DNA from: Pseudomonadota bacterium
Lineage (GTDB): Bacteria > Pseudomonadota > Alphaproteobacteria > Rhizobiales > Rhizobiaceae
Length of the DNA: 51,509 nt
Direction: 5' to 3'
Assembly: GCA_023457435.1 (NCBI GenBank)
Contig: JAEWLS010000009.1
Location: 1-51,509 of the forward strand
This document shows, piece after piece, positions 8,829-18,037 of the stretch (the stretch's first letter is position 1; each line of letters opens with the position of its first letter). Under the pieces are notes generated by a model. It saw only the letters and a list, made by a program, of their open reading frames with translations. It was not told the origin of the DNA and searched no databases. The translations under genes were made by a program, and so were the position numbers.

Positions 8829-9479
8829 ATGGCCGCTCTCGTCACCGCCCGCATCAAACGCCGCGGACTCATGCTCGTCCTGTCGTCGCCCTCCGGCGCC
8901 GGCAAGTCGACCATAGCGCGCAATCTGCTGGAGAGCGACCACGACCTCACGCTCTCTGTCAGCGTCACGACGCGCGAGCGCCGTGGCAGCGAAATCGACG
9001 GGGTTCACTACCATTTCGTCAGCAAGCGTGAGTTCGACCGGCTGAAAGAAGGTGACGAACTGCTCGAATGGGCCGAGGTCCACGGCAACTTCTACGCGAC
9101 GCCGCGCGCGCCTGCCGAGCGTGCCATGTCGGAGGGCAGGGACATGCTGTTCGACATCGACTGGCAGGGCGCGCGTCAGCTGCGCGAGAAGGTCCCGGCC
9201 GACATCGTGTCCATCTTCATCCTCCCGCCATCGATGACGGAATTGAAGGCGCGCCTGCTGCGCCGCGCAGAGGACCAGGAGAAGGTCATCGAAAAGCGCC
9301 TGATGAATGCGCGTGAGGAGCTCGAGCACTGGGGCGAATACGATTTTGTCGTGATCAATCACGACCTGCAGAAGGCGTTTCACGAAGTCCAGGCAATCGT
9401 CACTGCGGAGCGCCTTCGGCGCGACCGCCGACCGGGCCTTTTCGATTTCGTCACAGGTCTGCTCGACGAAAAGGTCTAG
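8829..9479 (+). CDS. gmk: guanylate kinase
   Basis: Phosphorylates GMP to GDP with ATP. The product is 216 residues from the ATG at 8829. It shows P-loop SSPSGAGKST, the GMP-binding segment VSVTTRERRGSEIDGVHYHFVS-like region (no more than the usual family pattern) and DIDWQGARQL. There is no strong ribosome binding site; the start lies 2 bp after the yicC stop, which points to translational coupling. An in-frame extension back to 8730 overlaps yicC and lacks support. Confidence 0.96.
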   Translation: MAALVTARIKRRGLMLVLSSPSGAGKSTIARNLLESDHDLTLSVSVTTRERRGSEIDGVHYHFVSKREFDRLKEGDELLEWAEVHGNFYATPRAPAERAMSEGRDMLFDIDWQGARQLREKVPADIVSIFILPPSMTELKARLLRRAEDQEKVIEKRLMNAREELEHWGEYDFVVINHDLQKAFHEVQAIVTAERLRRDRRPGLFDFVTGLLDEKV

Positions 9480-9481
9480 CG

Positions 9482-9766
9482 ATGAGCATAGCCACTGGAG
9501 AACCACGCGTGTCTTGGCGGTCGGTCATGTGGTGCGCGATCGTTGTGCTGCTGCTCCTGCCCCTGGTGGCGATGCAGCTGACGTCCGAGGTGGACTGGAC
9601 GGCGTTCGACTTCGCGGTCGCCGCGGCACTGCTCGGTTCCGCGGGGGCCGCAACCGAAGCGGCAATGCGGTTCATTAGCACCCCGTGGAAGCGAACCGCA
9701 GCACTGCTCGCGGTAGGTACGGCTACGCTTCTCATCTGGGCGAACGGCGCCGTCGGCCTAGCCTAG
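9482..9766 (+). CDS. small three-segment membrane protein, unknown function
   Basis: A 94-residue hydrophobic protein that I do not recognise by function. Predicted membrane segments are at about 16-34 (VMWCAIVVLLLLPLVAMQL), 41-60 (AFDFAVAAALLGSAGAATEA) and 71-91 (AALLAVGTATLLIWANGAVG). The ATG lies 2 bp after the gmk stop, with AAGG 8 nt upstream, so it is probably the last gene of the mltG-yicC-gmk transcript. Its 3' end overlaps that of rsmA by 4 bp in convergent orientation. Confidence 0.7.
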   Translation: MSIATGEPRVSWRSVMWCAIVVLLLLPLVAMQLTSEVDWTAFDFAVAAALLGSAGAATEAAMRFISTPWKRTAALLAVGTATLLIWANGAVGLA

Positions 9767-10596
9767 CCGGCAAGGGCGCGTGCCAGAGAAACGAATTCCT
9801 CCACGCTAAGGGTTTCGGCCCGGCGGGTCGGGTCAATGCCGGCGCGCGCCAACAGTGTTTCTCCGCCGAGCTGCTTCAGGCTTTGCCTCAACATCTTCCT
9901 GCGCTGCCCGAACGCCGCCTCGGTGATGCGCTCGAGAGCTTTCAGCGGGACGGGGAGGGGGGTGGCGCGCGGGAGGATGTGGACGACCGAAGAGGTAACG
10001 CTCGGCGGCGGCACGAAGGCCTGGCTCGGCACGTCGAAAGCGATCTTCGCGTCCGTTCTCCACCCTGCGAGCACCCCGAGCCGGCCATACGCGTCGTCCT
10101 CCGGCGTCGCCACGATACGCTCCGCAACCTCCTTCTGGAACATCAACGTCAACGATGACCAGAACGGAGGCCAGCGGTCTGTAGCGATCCAGTTGATGAG
10201 GAGTTGTGTGCCGATATTGTAGGGAAGGTTGGCTACGACGCGGACGTCGTCGTCGCCCGACCCAATATAGGTGAAGTCCGTCTTCAACGCATCGCCTTCG
10301 ACCACCTGAAGCCGGCCAGGCCAATGCGCGGCAATCTCCGCCAGGGCGGCGAGGCAGCGCGGGTCGCGTTCGATTGCAACGACCCGCCTCGCGCCGGCGG
10401 ATAGAAGCGCGCGTGTGAGCCCCCCGGGTCCTGGCCCCACTTCGATGACGGTACTTCGCGTCAGGTCGCCGGCAACGCGTGCGATCTTCCCGGTGAGGTT
10501 CAGGTCGAGAAGGAAATTCTGGCCCAGCTCCTTGCGCGCGCGCAGGCCGTGGCGCTCGATAACCTCGCTGAGCTTCGGCAGCCCGTCCGCACTCAT
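9763..10596 (-). CDS. rsmA: 16S rRNA dimethyladenosine transferase RsmA (KsgA)
   Basis: Dimethylates the two adjacent adenines in the 3' terminal hairpin of 16S rRNA (A1518/A1519 in E. coli numbering) with S-adenosylmethionine. The 277-residue product shows GQNFLLD near the N-terminus, SAM motif I VIEVGPGPGGLT, the acidic motif AIERD, and NLPYNIGT, the NLPY active-site motif. It is downstream of surA by 42 bp. In related genomes pdxA usually sits between surA and rsmA; here it does not. Confidence 0.96.
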   Translation of the reverse strand: MSADGLPKLSEVIERHGLRARKELGQNFLLDLNLTGKIARVAGDLTRSTVIEVGPGPGGLTRALLSAGARRVVAIERDPRCLAALAEIAAHWPGRLQVVEGDALKTDFTYIGSGDDDVRVVANLPYNIGTQLLINWIATDRWPPFWSSLTLMFQKEVAERIVATPEDDAYGRLGVLAGWRTDAKIAFDVPSQAFVPPPSVTSSVVHILPRATPLPVPLKALERITEAAFGQRRKMLRQSLKQLGGETLLARAGIDPTRRAETLSVEEFVSLARALAG

Positions 10597-10638
10597 TGCG
10601 TCTTGCCGCAGTCTGGTCTCAGCGGCGCGGCCGGCATG

Positions 10639-11577
10639 TCACGGCTGGCTGATGCGGGCCTTGGAGCGCAACTCGGCGGTGTAAGTCTTGCTCATTTCCT
10701 CGATCTGGTTGCCGCCCTGCGCCTGGCTCTTCATGATCTGCAATTCCGCGACCCGATCGTCGGAGGTTACGCGCGTGCTGCATACGCCGATGAACTCTAC
10801 CCCGCGCGGCGTTTCCTGCGCGGCCGTTGCTGCGCCGGCCTTTGTGGCCTTGACCGCCTTCTCCCAATCCGGCGGCAGCTCCGGCTCGAGCACCCGGCCG
10901 AGACTCCGGACCGTAACGTCAAGCATGCCGCGGACAAGTTCCTTGGACGTGTTGCAGCCAGTATAGCGGGCTCGCAGATCCTGAGCCTCGCGCTTGCGTT
11001 TGCCGAGGAGCGCGCGCCGGTCCCGTTCCGGCACGACAAGGATCACCTGCTCAAGAACGTACTCCGTTGTCGACGGCTTCGGACCACCCTTCTTGAACAT
11101 CTCGCGCACCGCGTCGGTAACTGCGTTCCGTCCCTCGCCGCCGCGCGCGCGTGAGCCGAGCGCCTGGTTCCAGCCAATCTGAGAGCGGATGAATTCCTTG
11201 AAATGGGACTTAGTGACACCAGCCTGTCCGAGCACCTGGTCCATCTGCGACGTCGTCAGCTTGTTCGATTTCGCGAAGTTCTGATACGCGGCGTCAACCT
11301 GCTGGTCGGTGATGTCGATGCGCAGCCGCTTCATCTCCTGCGCTCTCAGCGTCTGCTCGATCATCTCGTCAGCAGCGAGCTGCTGAACGTTCCCCTTGCG
11401 CTGCTGCAGTCGCAGGAACGCTGCACGGCGCTGGATGTCGGTGCTCATTACCGGAGTGCCGTTGACGACATAGCGGATCTCCGCGGCATGCGCAGTCACG
11501 GTCATGACTGACGGCAAGGCGCAGGCGCTGAGGGCGATCAAAGCCGCTGCGATCAGCGGCCTCGTCTTGATGATCAT
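10639..11577 (-). CDS. surA: SurA-type periplasmic chaperone / peptidylprolyl isomerase
   Basis: Periplasmic folding factor for outer-membrane proteins. From MIIKTRPLIAAALIAL the protein is 312 residues with a signal peptide (cleavage around AHA-AEI, about residue 32). An N-terminal SurA-like helical domain follows (residues 33-190; TSQMDQVLGQ, SHFKEFIRSQ). The C-terminal part is short, with no complete parvulin domain of E. coli SurA size; shortened SurA forms are common in rhizobia. It lies downstream of lptD, whose product is a known SurA client. The start at 11577 is chosen for the signal peptide. Confidence 0.85.
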   Translation of the reverse strand: MIIKTRPLIAAALIALSACALPSVMTVTAHAAEIRYVVNGTPVMSTDIQRRAAFLRLQQRKGNVQQLAADEMIEQTLRAQEMKRLRIDITDQQVDAAYQNFAKSNKLTTSQMDQVLGQAGVTKSHFKEFIRSQIGWNQALGSRARGGEGRNAVTDAVREMFKKGGPKPSTTEYVLEQVILVVPERDRRALLGKRKREAQDLRARYTGCNTSKELVRGMLDVTVRSLGRVLEPELPPDWEKAVKATKAGAATAAQETPRGVEFIGVCSTRVTSDDRVAELQIMKSQAQGGNQIEEMSKTYTAELRSKARISQP

Positions 11578-11681
11578 CGAGGCATATCCCTGTTGGACCG
11601 ATGTACCGGTGTTCAAGCCTAATCCTGCCGGCTCTCCTTGGCAAAACCAAGGCCTTGCAGGCAACCCCCCGTGTCGACCTC

Positions 11682-14054
11682 TCACTGGCCGAGACCGAAG
11701 CTGCCGCCGCTGGCCCCGCCGAAGTCGCCGATCGTCCGGAAGGAGATCTGCACGCCGAAGCTTTGCGATGTCACCACGTTGCCGGCGCCGTAGCCTTGAG
11801 AGGCCGTAAGCGTGAACCCGAAGCACTCGTCATCGTAACTGAAGCCCAGGGATGTGCTCATGAGGTTCGCGTTCTGGATGTCATAGGTCGCAGAACCGAT
11901 GAGCCGCCAGTGATCGGCTACGCGCGCCGTGGTCGAAGCGCTGATTTGATGGCGATCGACCGGATACCCGTAGAGCGGCTGTGCCTGGATGAAGGCATAG
12001 CCGAGGCTTGCCGAGACGCGTCCGATCGTTCCCGACGCGCGTACGTCCGCCCGTCTTACCGCGAGCGTCGTCTCGTCGAACCGGCCGCCAACAAGAAGCT
12101 GCCGACCCTTGGGATCCACGATCGTCGCCGATGCGACGTAGTCCGAACGCGCGGTCTCCAGACCCGAAAATGCGCCTGCATTTACGTAGCTAGGCGTGCC
12201 GTAGGAATTGAGCCCGGCGAGGTGGAACGACTGACCGGCGATGGCGGAGAGCATCCACCCGCGACCGAAGGTGCCGGTGTACCGCGCACCGATATTGGCG
12301 CGTATGCCGCCTTCCATCTCGTCGTAGCCGGAGAACTTGTCTCGCTCGAACAGGTTGGCGGTATCGAACACCATACTCTGCGCATCCTCGTTGGGAATGC
12401 TGAGCGTCCTGTCGAACGGCGCATCGGGACGTATGAAGATCTGGCCGACGGGCTCTATGACATGCGTCGTGTTGCGGGTGGCCATAAGTATGGGCCAGCG
12501 CGCTTCGAGCCCTGCGGTGGCCATGCCGCGGAAATATCCGGACCGCAGATCCGTCGGCACGGGTACGCCATTGATCATCGCTCCGGAAATTGCCGCTTGC
12601 TGGACGGCGGACAGGTTGCTGTAGATGGCATCGCCGCGCGCACTAAGCATAGGCGTCAGAACGAGGCCCCCGGGCGCGACGATCTGCTTTCGCCACTCCA
12701 CCTCGGCCGTGAACCGCCCGTGCGACCCCTGAACGCCAACGAAGTTTCTGCCCGGAATGAGCGCTGTCGGCAAGGTTCGTGAGCCGGAGCGGAGAAAGTT
12801 CTCCGCATTGGCATCAAAGCGCAGCTCGCCGCCCGCGACGGCTCGGTCGACCGTGTAGGTGTAGTCGAAGATCGGGAGAACGTAAGGGAGCGTCTCGGAT
12901 AGACCGGGCCCCGTCGTCGCTTCCTGAATCTTGTAGTGGTGCGCCTGGAGGTCGAAGAAATTCCGGTCATTGAGACCGGTTAGATAGACGTTCTGGCTAT
13001 AGTACTCGGCGGTGTAGCCGGGGATGATGTAGTTCGCGCCGAAATTCTCGTCGCTCTGCAGCAGGCCGTACCAGCCGAAGCGCCACCTTGGGTTGATGTT
13101 GAATGCGCCCGTCGTTCCGATCAGACCCCTGAACGTGTTTGCCGCGCCGTGGGTGCCCACCGGGAATGCGCTCGGCTGAAGCTGGTAGATGCCGGCCGCG
13201 CGGATCGAATACGTGCCGGAGTTGAAGCGCTGCCGCCACTCGAGTTCGGTCAGGAAACCCTGGCGATGCAGTCCCGTCACCGTAGCGGTCAGGTCGTATG
13301 TCGGCGAAAGCGCGAAGTAGTAGGGCACCGAAACGCCAAACCCTACCTCTCCGCTGGCGAACTTAAGTCCGGGAAACAGGAACCCGCTTTTGCGCTTCAC
13401 CGTGTGGTCGGGAAGCTCGAGCGCGCGGAAATACGCGATCGGAAAGCCGAACAGCTCGAACCTGGTGCGCTCGAAGCGAACGATCTTCTCCTTGCCGTTC
13501 CAGATGATCCGCGCTGCGCGGATACGCCAGATCGGCGGCTTGTCGGGCTTCTCCTCGCAGGGTTCGCACGCGGTGTAGACCCCGCTGTTGAAGGTGGTGA
13601 TGTTGCCTTCGACGCGCTCGCCGCTCTCCGACGCGAAAAACGTTCGCGCGCTGGTCTCAACTCGCAGGGTGTTGATGAATCCGTCGCGCAGATCGTCCGA
13701 CAGGTTGATTTCGTCGCCGTAGAGCTTGTTGCCGTCGGGATCGATGATCTCGATCCCGCCTTGCGCCCTAAGGCGGTTCCCGCGCCGTTCGTAAATGACG
13801 CGGTCGGCCACCAGGCGGGTTCCGTTGTAGTCGATGCGGACGCCGCCGGCGGCGGTAATCGTGCCGGTATCGTCGTCGTAGATAAGCGTGTCCGCCTCGA
13901 GCAGCATCTGCCCTTGAGTGGTCGCAGCGGTAGCCGCCTGAGCGCTGGTTTCCGTCGCGCTGCCGAGCACCAGCCCGAGCGAGACCGCAGCCGCGGCCGC
14001 TACCGATCGGACAACGTATCCCGTCTTAAAGCTGGCCCCTGGCCCTACTCGCAA
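11682..14054 (-). CDS. lptD: LPS-assembly outer-membrane protein LptD
   Basis: Outer-membrane beta-barrel that inserts lipopolysaccharide into the outer leaflet, working with LptE. The 790-residue product has a signal peptide (about 1-40), an OstA/LptD jelly-roll domain (about 50-160, ADTLIYDDDTGTITAAGGV) and a large barrel. Cysteines are Cys163 and Cys166 (CEPC) and Cys744, compatible with a disulfide link between N-domain and barrel. The start is TTG at 14054, directly after the lptG stop; GAGAGG 8 nt upstream supports it. It lies in the lptF-lptG-lptD-surA operon. Confidence 0.94.
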   Translation of the reverse strand: MRVGPGASFKTGYVVRSVAAAAAVSLGLVLGSATETSAQAATAATTQGQMLLEADTLIYDDDTGTITAAGGVRIDYNGTRLVADRVIYERRGNRLRAQGGIEIIDPDGNKLYGDEINLSDDLRDGFINTLRVETSARTFFASESGERVEGNITTFNSGVYTACEPCEEKPDKPPIWRIRAARIIWNGKEKIVRFERTRFELFGFPIAYFRALELPDHTVKRKSGFLFPGLKFASGEVGFGVSVPYYFALSPTYDLTATVTGLHRQGFLTELEWRQRFNSGTYSIRAAGIYQLQPSAFPVGTHGAANTFRGLIGTTGAFNINPRWRFGWYGLLQSDENFGANYIIPGYTAEYYSQNVYLTGLNDRNFFDLQAHHYKIQEATTGPGLSETLPYVLPIFDYTYTVDRAVAGGELRFDANAENFLRSGSRTLPTALIPGRNFVGVQGSHGRFTAEVEWRKQIVAPGGLVLTPMLSARGDAIYSNLSAVQQAAISGAMINGVPVPTDLRSGYFRGMATAGLEARWPILMATRNTTHVIEPVGQIFIRPDAPFDRTLSIPNEDAQSMVFDTANLFERDKFSGYDEMEGGIRANIGARYTGTFGRGWMLSAIAGQSFHLAGLNSYGTPSYVNAGAFSGLETARSDYVASATIVDPKGRQLLVGGRFDETTLAVRRADVRASGTIGRVSASLGYAFIQAQPLYGYPVDRHQISASTTARVADHWRLIGSATYDIQNANLMSTSLGFSYDDECFGFTLTASQGYGAGNVVTSQSFGVQISFRTIGDFGGASGGSFGLGQ

Positions 14055-15143
14055 CTAACCGTCCTCTCGATGGAGCAAGGACGTCGCCCCGAGGAAAAAT
14101 GCAATTATCACAGGTGTCCACGCTGCCATCGGCGGCGCTATGAAACCGACATTGCCGAATGCGGTAAACGTGACAAGTGCGACATAGAGTAGAAAGCCCG
14201 CCAGTACGCCACCGAGCACGAGACTTGCGGACTGGCCGGTTCGATTGAACCGAAGAGTGGTCGTGGCGGCGATGATCGTCATGGCCATCATGAGCGCGGG
14301 CAGCGCAAGCAGGTTGTGAAATTGCGTCGCGAGCCGCGTTGCAGGCAGGCCGACGGCGCGGGCTGCGCGGATGCGGGCAGGCAACTGGTAGATCGGCACG
14401 ATGGTGTTGTCGCCGACGCGCTCCTCGATCAGCGCCGGATCGAGTTCGGTCGGCACGTATTCCACCTCGAGCCGAGTCGTGCGCCGTTCAGGATCGGTGC
14501 GCCGTACGCCTTCGAGCCGCCAGCGTCCCGGCTCGAGCGTCGCAGACCGTGCATCGAGCCGGTCGTAGATGTCTCCCTCCGCGTTTACGCGGATGAAGAC
14601 CGCATCGCCGAGCAGGGACCCGCGTCGGGCCGTCCTTGCGGCGCCGATGATAGTCGTCTCGCCATCGACATTGTCGACGAGCCAGGGGATCCTCAATTCG
14701 TCCTGGAATTTTGGGGAGTAGCCGCGGAAGGCGAGTTCTATGTCCTGAATGGTGGCTTGCGCGCGCGCCGCGATCGGGTTGACGACCGTGACGGCCAGGC
14801 TGCCGATGGTCAGCGCACCGGCACATATCGGAACAAGGAACTGCCATGCCGATATGCCCGCCGCGCGGACAACTACCAGCTCATATTGACGGTTGAGGCC
14901 GATGAGCGTGATCATTCCGGCAATAAGCGCGACGAACGGCCAGATCGACATGGCTATCAACGGCATCCGCATGGCCGAGAGGTATAAGCCTTTGGCAAGC
15001 GTGTAATCCGGCCAGATGTCGGAACGCCGAGCGAAATCGGTGAAGTCGATCATGTAGGCGATGAGGAGGATGAGCCCGAGCGCCTGCAATGCAACGACCA
15101 AATACCGGCCGATAAAGTATCGAAACAGCGTCCAGCCGATCAC
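14055..15143 (-). CDS. lptG: LPS export ABC transporter permease LptG
   Basis: Inner-membrane half of the LptB2FG complex that extracts LPS from the inner membrane. From the GTG at 15143 the protein is 362 residues. It has membrane segments at the N-terminus (LVVALQALGLILLIAYMI; LIAMSIWPFVALIAGMITLIGL) and C-terminus (LLALPALMMAMTIIAATT; SLVLGGVLAGFLLYVALV; PVIIAFFLGATSLL). A periplasmic beta-jelly-roll lies between. GTGA overlaps the lptF stop by 4 bp, which fixes the start. Longer in-frame readings overlap lptF. Confidence 0.93.
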   Translation of the reverse strand: MIGWTLFRYFIGRYLVVALQALGLILLIAYMIDFTDFARRSDIWPDYTLAKGLYLSAMRMPLIAMSIWPFVALIAGMITLIGLNRQYELVVVRAAGISAWQFLVPICAGALTIGSLAVTVVNPIAARAQATIQDIELAFRGYSPKFQDELRIPWLVDNVDGETTIIGAARTARRGSLLGDAVFIRVNAEGDIYDRLDARSATLEPGRWRLEGVRRTDPERRTTRLEVEYVPTELDPALIEERVGDNTIVPIYQLPARIRAARAVGLPATRLATQFHNLLALPALMMAMTIIAATTTLRFNRTGQSASLVLGGVLAGFLLYVALVTFTAFGNVGFIAPPMAAWTPVIIAFFLGATSLLHREDG

Positions 15144-16288
15144 GTCGCCACCCTCGGGTCTTTGGGACGTGACTGGAAATACTTGCTGGCGATCCAATGG
15201 GCAGTACGCGCGACGCGGTTGGTGCCGCTGAACGTGGCGATGACGAAGCCGATCGCAATCGCCGATATGGGCATCGCATAACTTAGCACGGCCTGGAAAG
15301 AACTGGTTCCGGAGTTGCCGACCGTGATGAAGCCGGCCGCGCGCAACGAGAACGCGGCAGCCAGCCCCAGGCCGAAGCCCAGAGCGGTGTTCTGTCGGCT
15401 GGTCTTCGCCTTGCCTGCAATGCAGGCGGCGACGATCGCGAATAGCAGCGGATAAAACCAGTCCGTCATGCGCCGGTGGAATTCGATCGAAGCGTCTGGT
15501 GGCGGTACCCCTGCGCCGAACACGGCGTCGATAAGCTCCCTAGTTGGTCTTGCCTGCCAGCTGTAGTCGATCCCGGCGCCGCTGCTCAGGCCAAGATCGA
15601 TGGCAGTCGAGTCGAAAGCGATGACCGATACGTGCCCGGTGTTGCGATTCTGGCGATGCACCTCGCCGTTCGCGAGAGCAAAGAGCGTCGACCCCTGATG
15701 TTCGATCAGGTCGCCGCGCTTCGCGTAGTAGAGGACCTGTGTGAGCGGATCGCTGTCGTCGACCATGACGACATTCGCCATCTGGCCATTCGGCAGTTCG
15801 TGCCCGACCTGGATGAAGGCCGTGTCGCCCAGCCGCGCAAACGAGCCTGAACGCACGCTGGAGCGGACGATGTCCGCGCGCGCGACACGGAACGCCTCGA
15901 GCAGGTTCAGATTCGAGATGGGCTCGAGCGTGTGCGCCAGTCCTAGGGTCAGCAGCGACGCCAGCGCGCCGAACAAGATGATTGGCCGGGTCGTCGCTCG
16001 TGGGGCGCGCCCCGTCGCCTCCAGTACCGAAAGCTCTGCGTCGGCATTCATACCATTCAGGGTGCGGAGCGCGCCGAACAATATGCCGAATGGCATGACG
16101 ATCATCGTCATCGGCAGAACGAGATTTCCCATAAGGCGCAGAAAGCCGATCGCCGCCTGCGTCGAGCGCGTCAGCATGTCGATGTTGAGCATCAGCTGCG
16201 AGGTGATGACGACGCCCGATATCACCGCCAGCGTCGGGATCGAGAGCGCAACCACCCGGCGCAGAATGTACAGTTCAATCAGACGCAT
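15140..16288 (-). CDS. lptF: LPS export ABC transporter permease LptF
   Basis: Partner of LptG in the LPS extractor. The 382-residue protein begins MRLIELYILRRVVALS. It has N-terminal membrane segments (SIPTLAVISGVVITSQL; LVLPMTMIVMPFGILFGAL; IILFGALASLLTLGLA), a periplasmic domain, and C-terminal segments (WFYPLLFAIVAACIAG; ALGFGLGLAAAFSLRAAGF; YAMPISAIAIGFVIAT). The first gene of the lpt operon, it is divergent from pepA across 248 bp. The ribosome binding site is weak; the start is chosen by homology of the N-terminus. Confidence 0.92.
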   Translation of the reverse strand: MRLIELYILRRVVALSIPTLAVISGVVITSQLMLNIDMLTRSTQAAIGFLRLMGNLVLPMTMIVMPFGILFGALRTLNGMNADAELSVLEATGRAPRATTRPIILFGALASLLTLGLAHTLEPISNLNLLEAFRVARADIVRSSVRSGSFARLGDTAFIQVGHELPNGQMANVVMVDDSDPLTQVLYYAKRGDLIEHQGSTLFALANGEVHRQNRNTGHVSVIAFDSTAIDLGLSSGAGIDYSWQARPTRELIDAVFGAGVPPPDASIEFHRRMTDWFYPLLFAIVAACIAGKAKTSRQNTALGFGLGLAAAFSLRAAGFITVGNSGTSSFQAVLSYAMPISAIAIGFVIATFSGTNRVARTAHWIASKYFQSRPKDPRVAT

Positions 16289-16380
16289 GCGTACCCGTAA
16301 TCGATGCGTCGCGCCCGCGCTTCTCGCGCGGCGCCCGACTTCCTCACGCTCGAACGCGATCCCCCGCCTCATTGAGCTAC

Positions 16381-16424
16381 GGGATTGGCTAATAATGGCC
16401 GAAGAAGGACGCCTAACCAATCCC
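16381..16424. promoter_or_regulatory. long-spaced inverted repeat in the lptF/pepA spacer
   Basis: GGGATTGG (16381-16388) is repeated inverted as CCAATCCC (16417-16424), with two more matching bases inside after one mismatch. It lies in the divergent spacer upstream of both lptF and pepA. It could be an operator or the base of an RNA hairpin; no T run follows. Confidence 0.35.
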
Positions 16425-16536
16425 TAATGGCGACGCGGAGGCTCCCGAAAGGCACCCGTGCCCGGTTTGCCACATTGTCGCGCTTGCGCTAGGTCTGCCC
16501 GAAAGGGCGTGCACCGCCATTCCTCCGGAGATTGAC

Positions 16537-18024
16537 TTGTCGAAGAAGCTGGAACTGTCGTTCGCGCGGACTGCCAAACCCGTGGGGCTTTGCGTGGTGC
16601 TTGCGGCGGAAGGCCTGAAGCTCGGGAATTCCGCGGCCACTGTGGACCCAGCCGGGGTGCTGGCCAAGGCTTCTGGCATTGTCGGATATACCGCCAAGGC
16701 GCGTGCAGCGCTCGAAGTGATAGCGCCGCAGGGATCCGCGGCTGACCGTATCGTCGTTGTCGGCGTCGGCGACCCTGCGGTTGTGCAGCCGGATGGCTGG
16801 GCGCGTCTCGGCGGCAGCATCGCCGGCCATATCGGCAAAGCTGCAAAGGTGACCGTCTGGCTGGACGCGCCCGGTGCCACGATCGGCGGCGCGGAGGCAG
16901 CCGAAATCGCACTTGGCATGCTGCTGCGCGCCTACACTTTCGACCGCTACAAGACGAAGAAGGGCGAGGACGATGCGGGCGACGCCGGCACCGTCAAGGT
17001 CACTCTGATCACGGCGGCGGCCGCCGAGGCGAAGCGCCATTTCGCATCTGCGCAGGCGGTCGCGGCCGGCGTCACCCTGGCGCGCGATCTCGTGAACGAA
17101 CCGGCCAATATTCTCGGCCCCGTCGAATTCGCCGAAGAGGCGCGGAAGCTGAGCGCGCTCGGCGTGAAGGTCGAAATCCTGACCGAGAAAGAGATGAAGA
17201 AGCTCGGAATGGGCGCGCTTCTCGGTGTGGCTCAGGGCGCGACCCGGCCGGCACGGCTTGCTGTCCTGCAGTGGAACGGCGGAAAGCCCAAGAGCCAACC
17301 GATCGCCTTCATCGGAAAAGGCGTCGTCTTCGACACGGGTGGCAACTCCATGAAACCTGCTTCCGGCATGGAAGACATGAAGGGTGACATGGGCGGGGCG
17401 GCTGCGGTTATCGGATTGATGCATACCCTTGCTGCCCGCAAGGCCAGGGCAAACGTTGTCGGGATACTGGGTCTTGTCGAGAACATGGTCGACGGCAACG
17501 CCCAGCGCCCCGGCGACATCGTTACCTCGATGTCCGGCCAGACCATCGAGGTGCTGAACACCGACGCCGAAGGCCGCCTCGTACTGGCCGATGCGCTCTG
17601 GTACTGCAACGATCGCTTCAAGCCGGCGCTGATGGTCAATCTGGCAACACTGACTGGAGCCATCCTCGTCGCTCTCGGACAGAATCATGCCGGCCTGTTT
17701 TCCAACAACGACGACCTTTCGGCCAAGCTCATTGCCGCCGGGCTGGTGACACAGGAAAAGCTGTGGCGCATGCCGATGGGCCCGGAATACGACAAGCTGA
17801 TCGACTCGAAGAACGCCGACATGAAGAACATCGGCGGCCGCTACGGTGGCGCCATCACCGCCGCGCAGTTCCTGCAGCGCTTCGTCAAGGACACCCCTTG
17901 GGCTCACCTCGACGTTGCCGGAACCGCGATGGGGTCGCCGGCGACCGAAATCAGTCAGGGTTGGGCATCTGGCTTCGGCGTTCGCCTGCTCGACCGCTTC
18001 GTGGCTGACAATCACGAGGCGTGA
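16537..18024 (+). CDS. pepA: leucyl aminopeptidase, M17 family
   Basis: Cytoplasmic dimetal aminopeptidase that removes N-terminal residues from peptides. The 495-residue product has a normal M17 layout: a variable N-terminal domain (1-180), then the catalytic domain. It contains the metal ligands in GKGVVFDTGGNS (260-271, with Lys261 and Asp266) and the signature NTDAEGRL (341-348). The start is TTG at 16537, with CCGGAG 6 nt upstream; no ATG or GTG is available near the family start. holC follows 13 bp after the stop. Confidence 0.95.
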   Translation: MSKKLELSFARTAKPVGLCVVLAAEGLKLGNSAATVDPAGVLAKASGIVGYTAKARAALEVIAPQGSAADRIVVVGVGDPAVVQPDGWARLGGSIAGHIGKAAKVTVWLDAPGATIGGAEAAEIALGMLLRAYTFDRYKTKKGEDDAGDAGTVKVTLITAAAAEAKRHFASAQAVAAGVTLARDLVNEPANILGPVEFAEEARKLSALGVKVEILTEKEMKKLGMGALLGVAQGATRPARLAVLQWNGGKPKSQPIAFIGKGVVFDTGGNSMKPASGMEDMKGDMGGAAAVIGLMHTLAARKARANVVGILGLVENMVDGNAQRPGDIVTSMSGQTIEVLNTDAEGRLVLADALWYCNDRFKPALMVNLATLTGAILVALGQNHAGLFSNNDDLSAKLIAAGLVTQEKLWRMPMGPEYDKLIDSKNADMKNIGGRYGGAITAAQFLQRFVKDTPWAHLDVAGTAMGSPATEISQGWASGFGVRLLDRFVADNHEA

Positions 18025-18037
18025 GCCGCTCGCGTCG

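Noticed and set aside
11601..14192. Rightward open frames opposite lptD
   Set aside because: LptD is complete with signal peptide and OstA domain on the other strand; the opposite frames are typical of high GC3 DNA.
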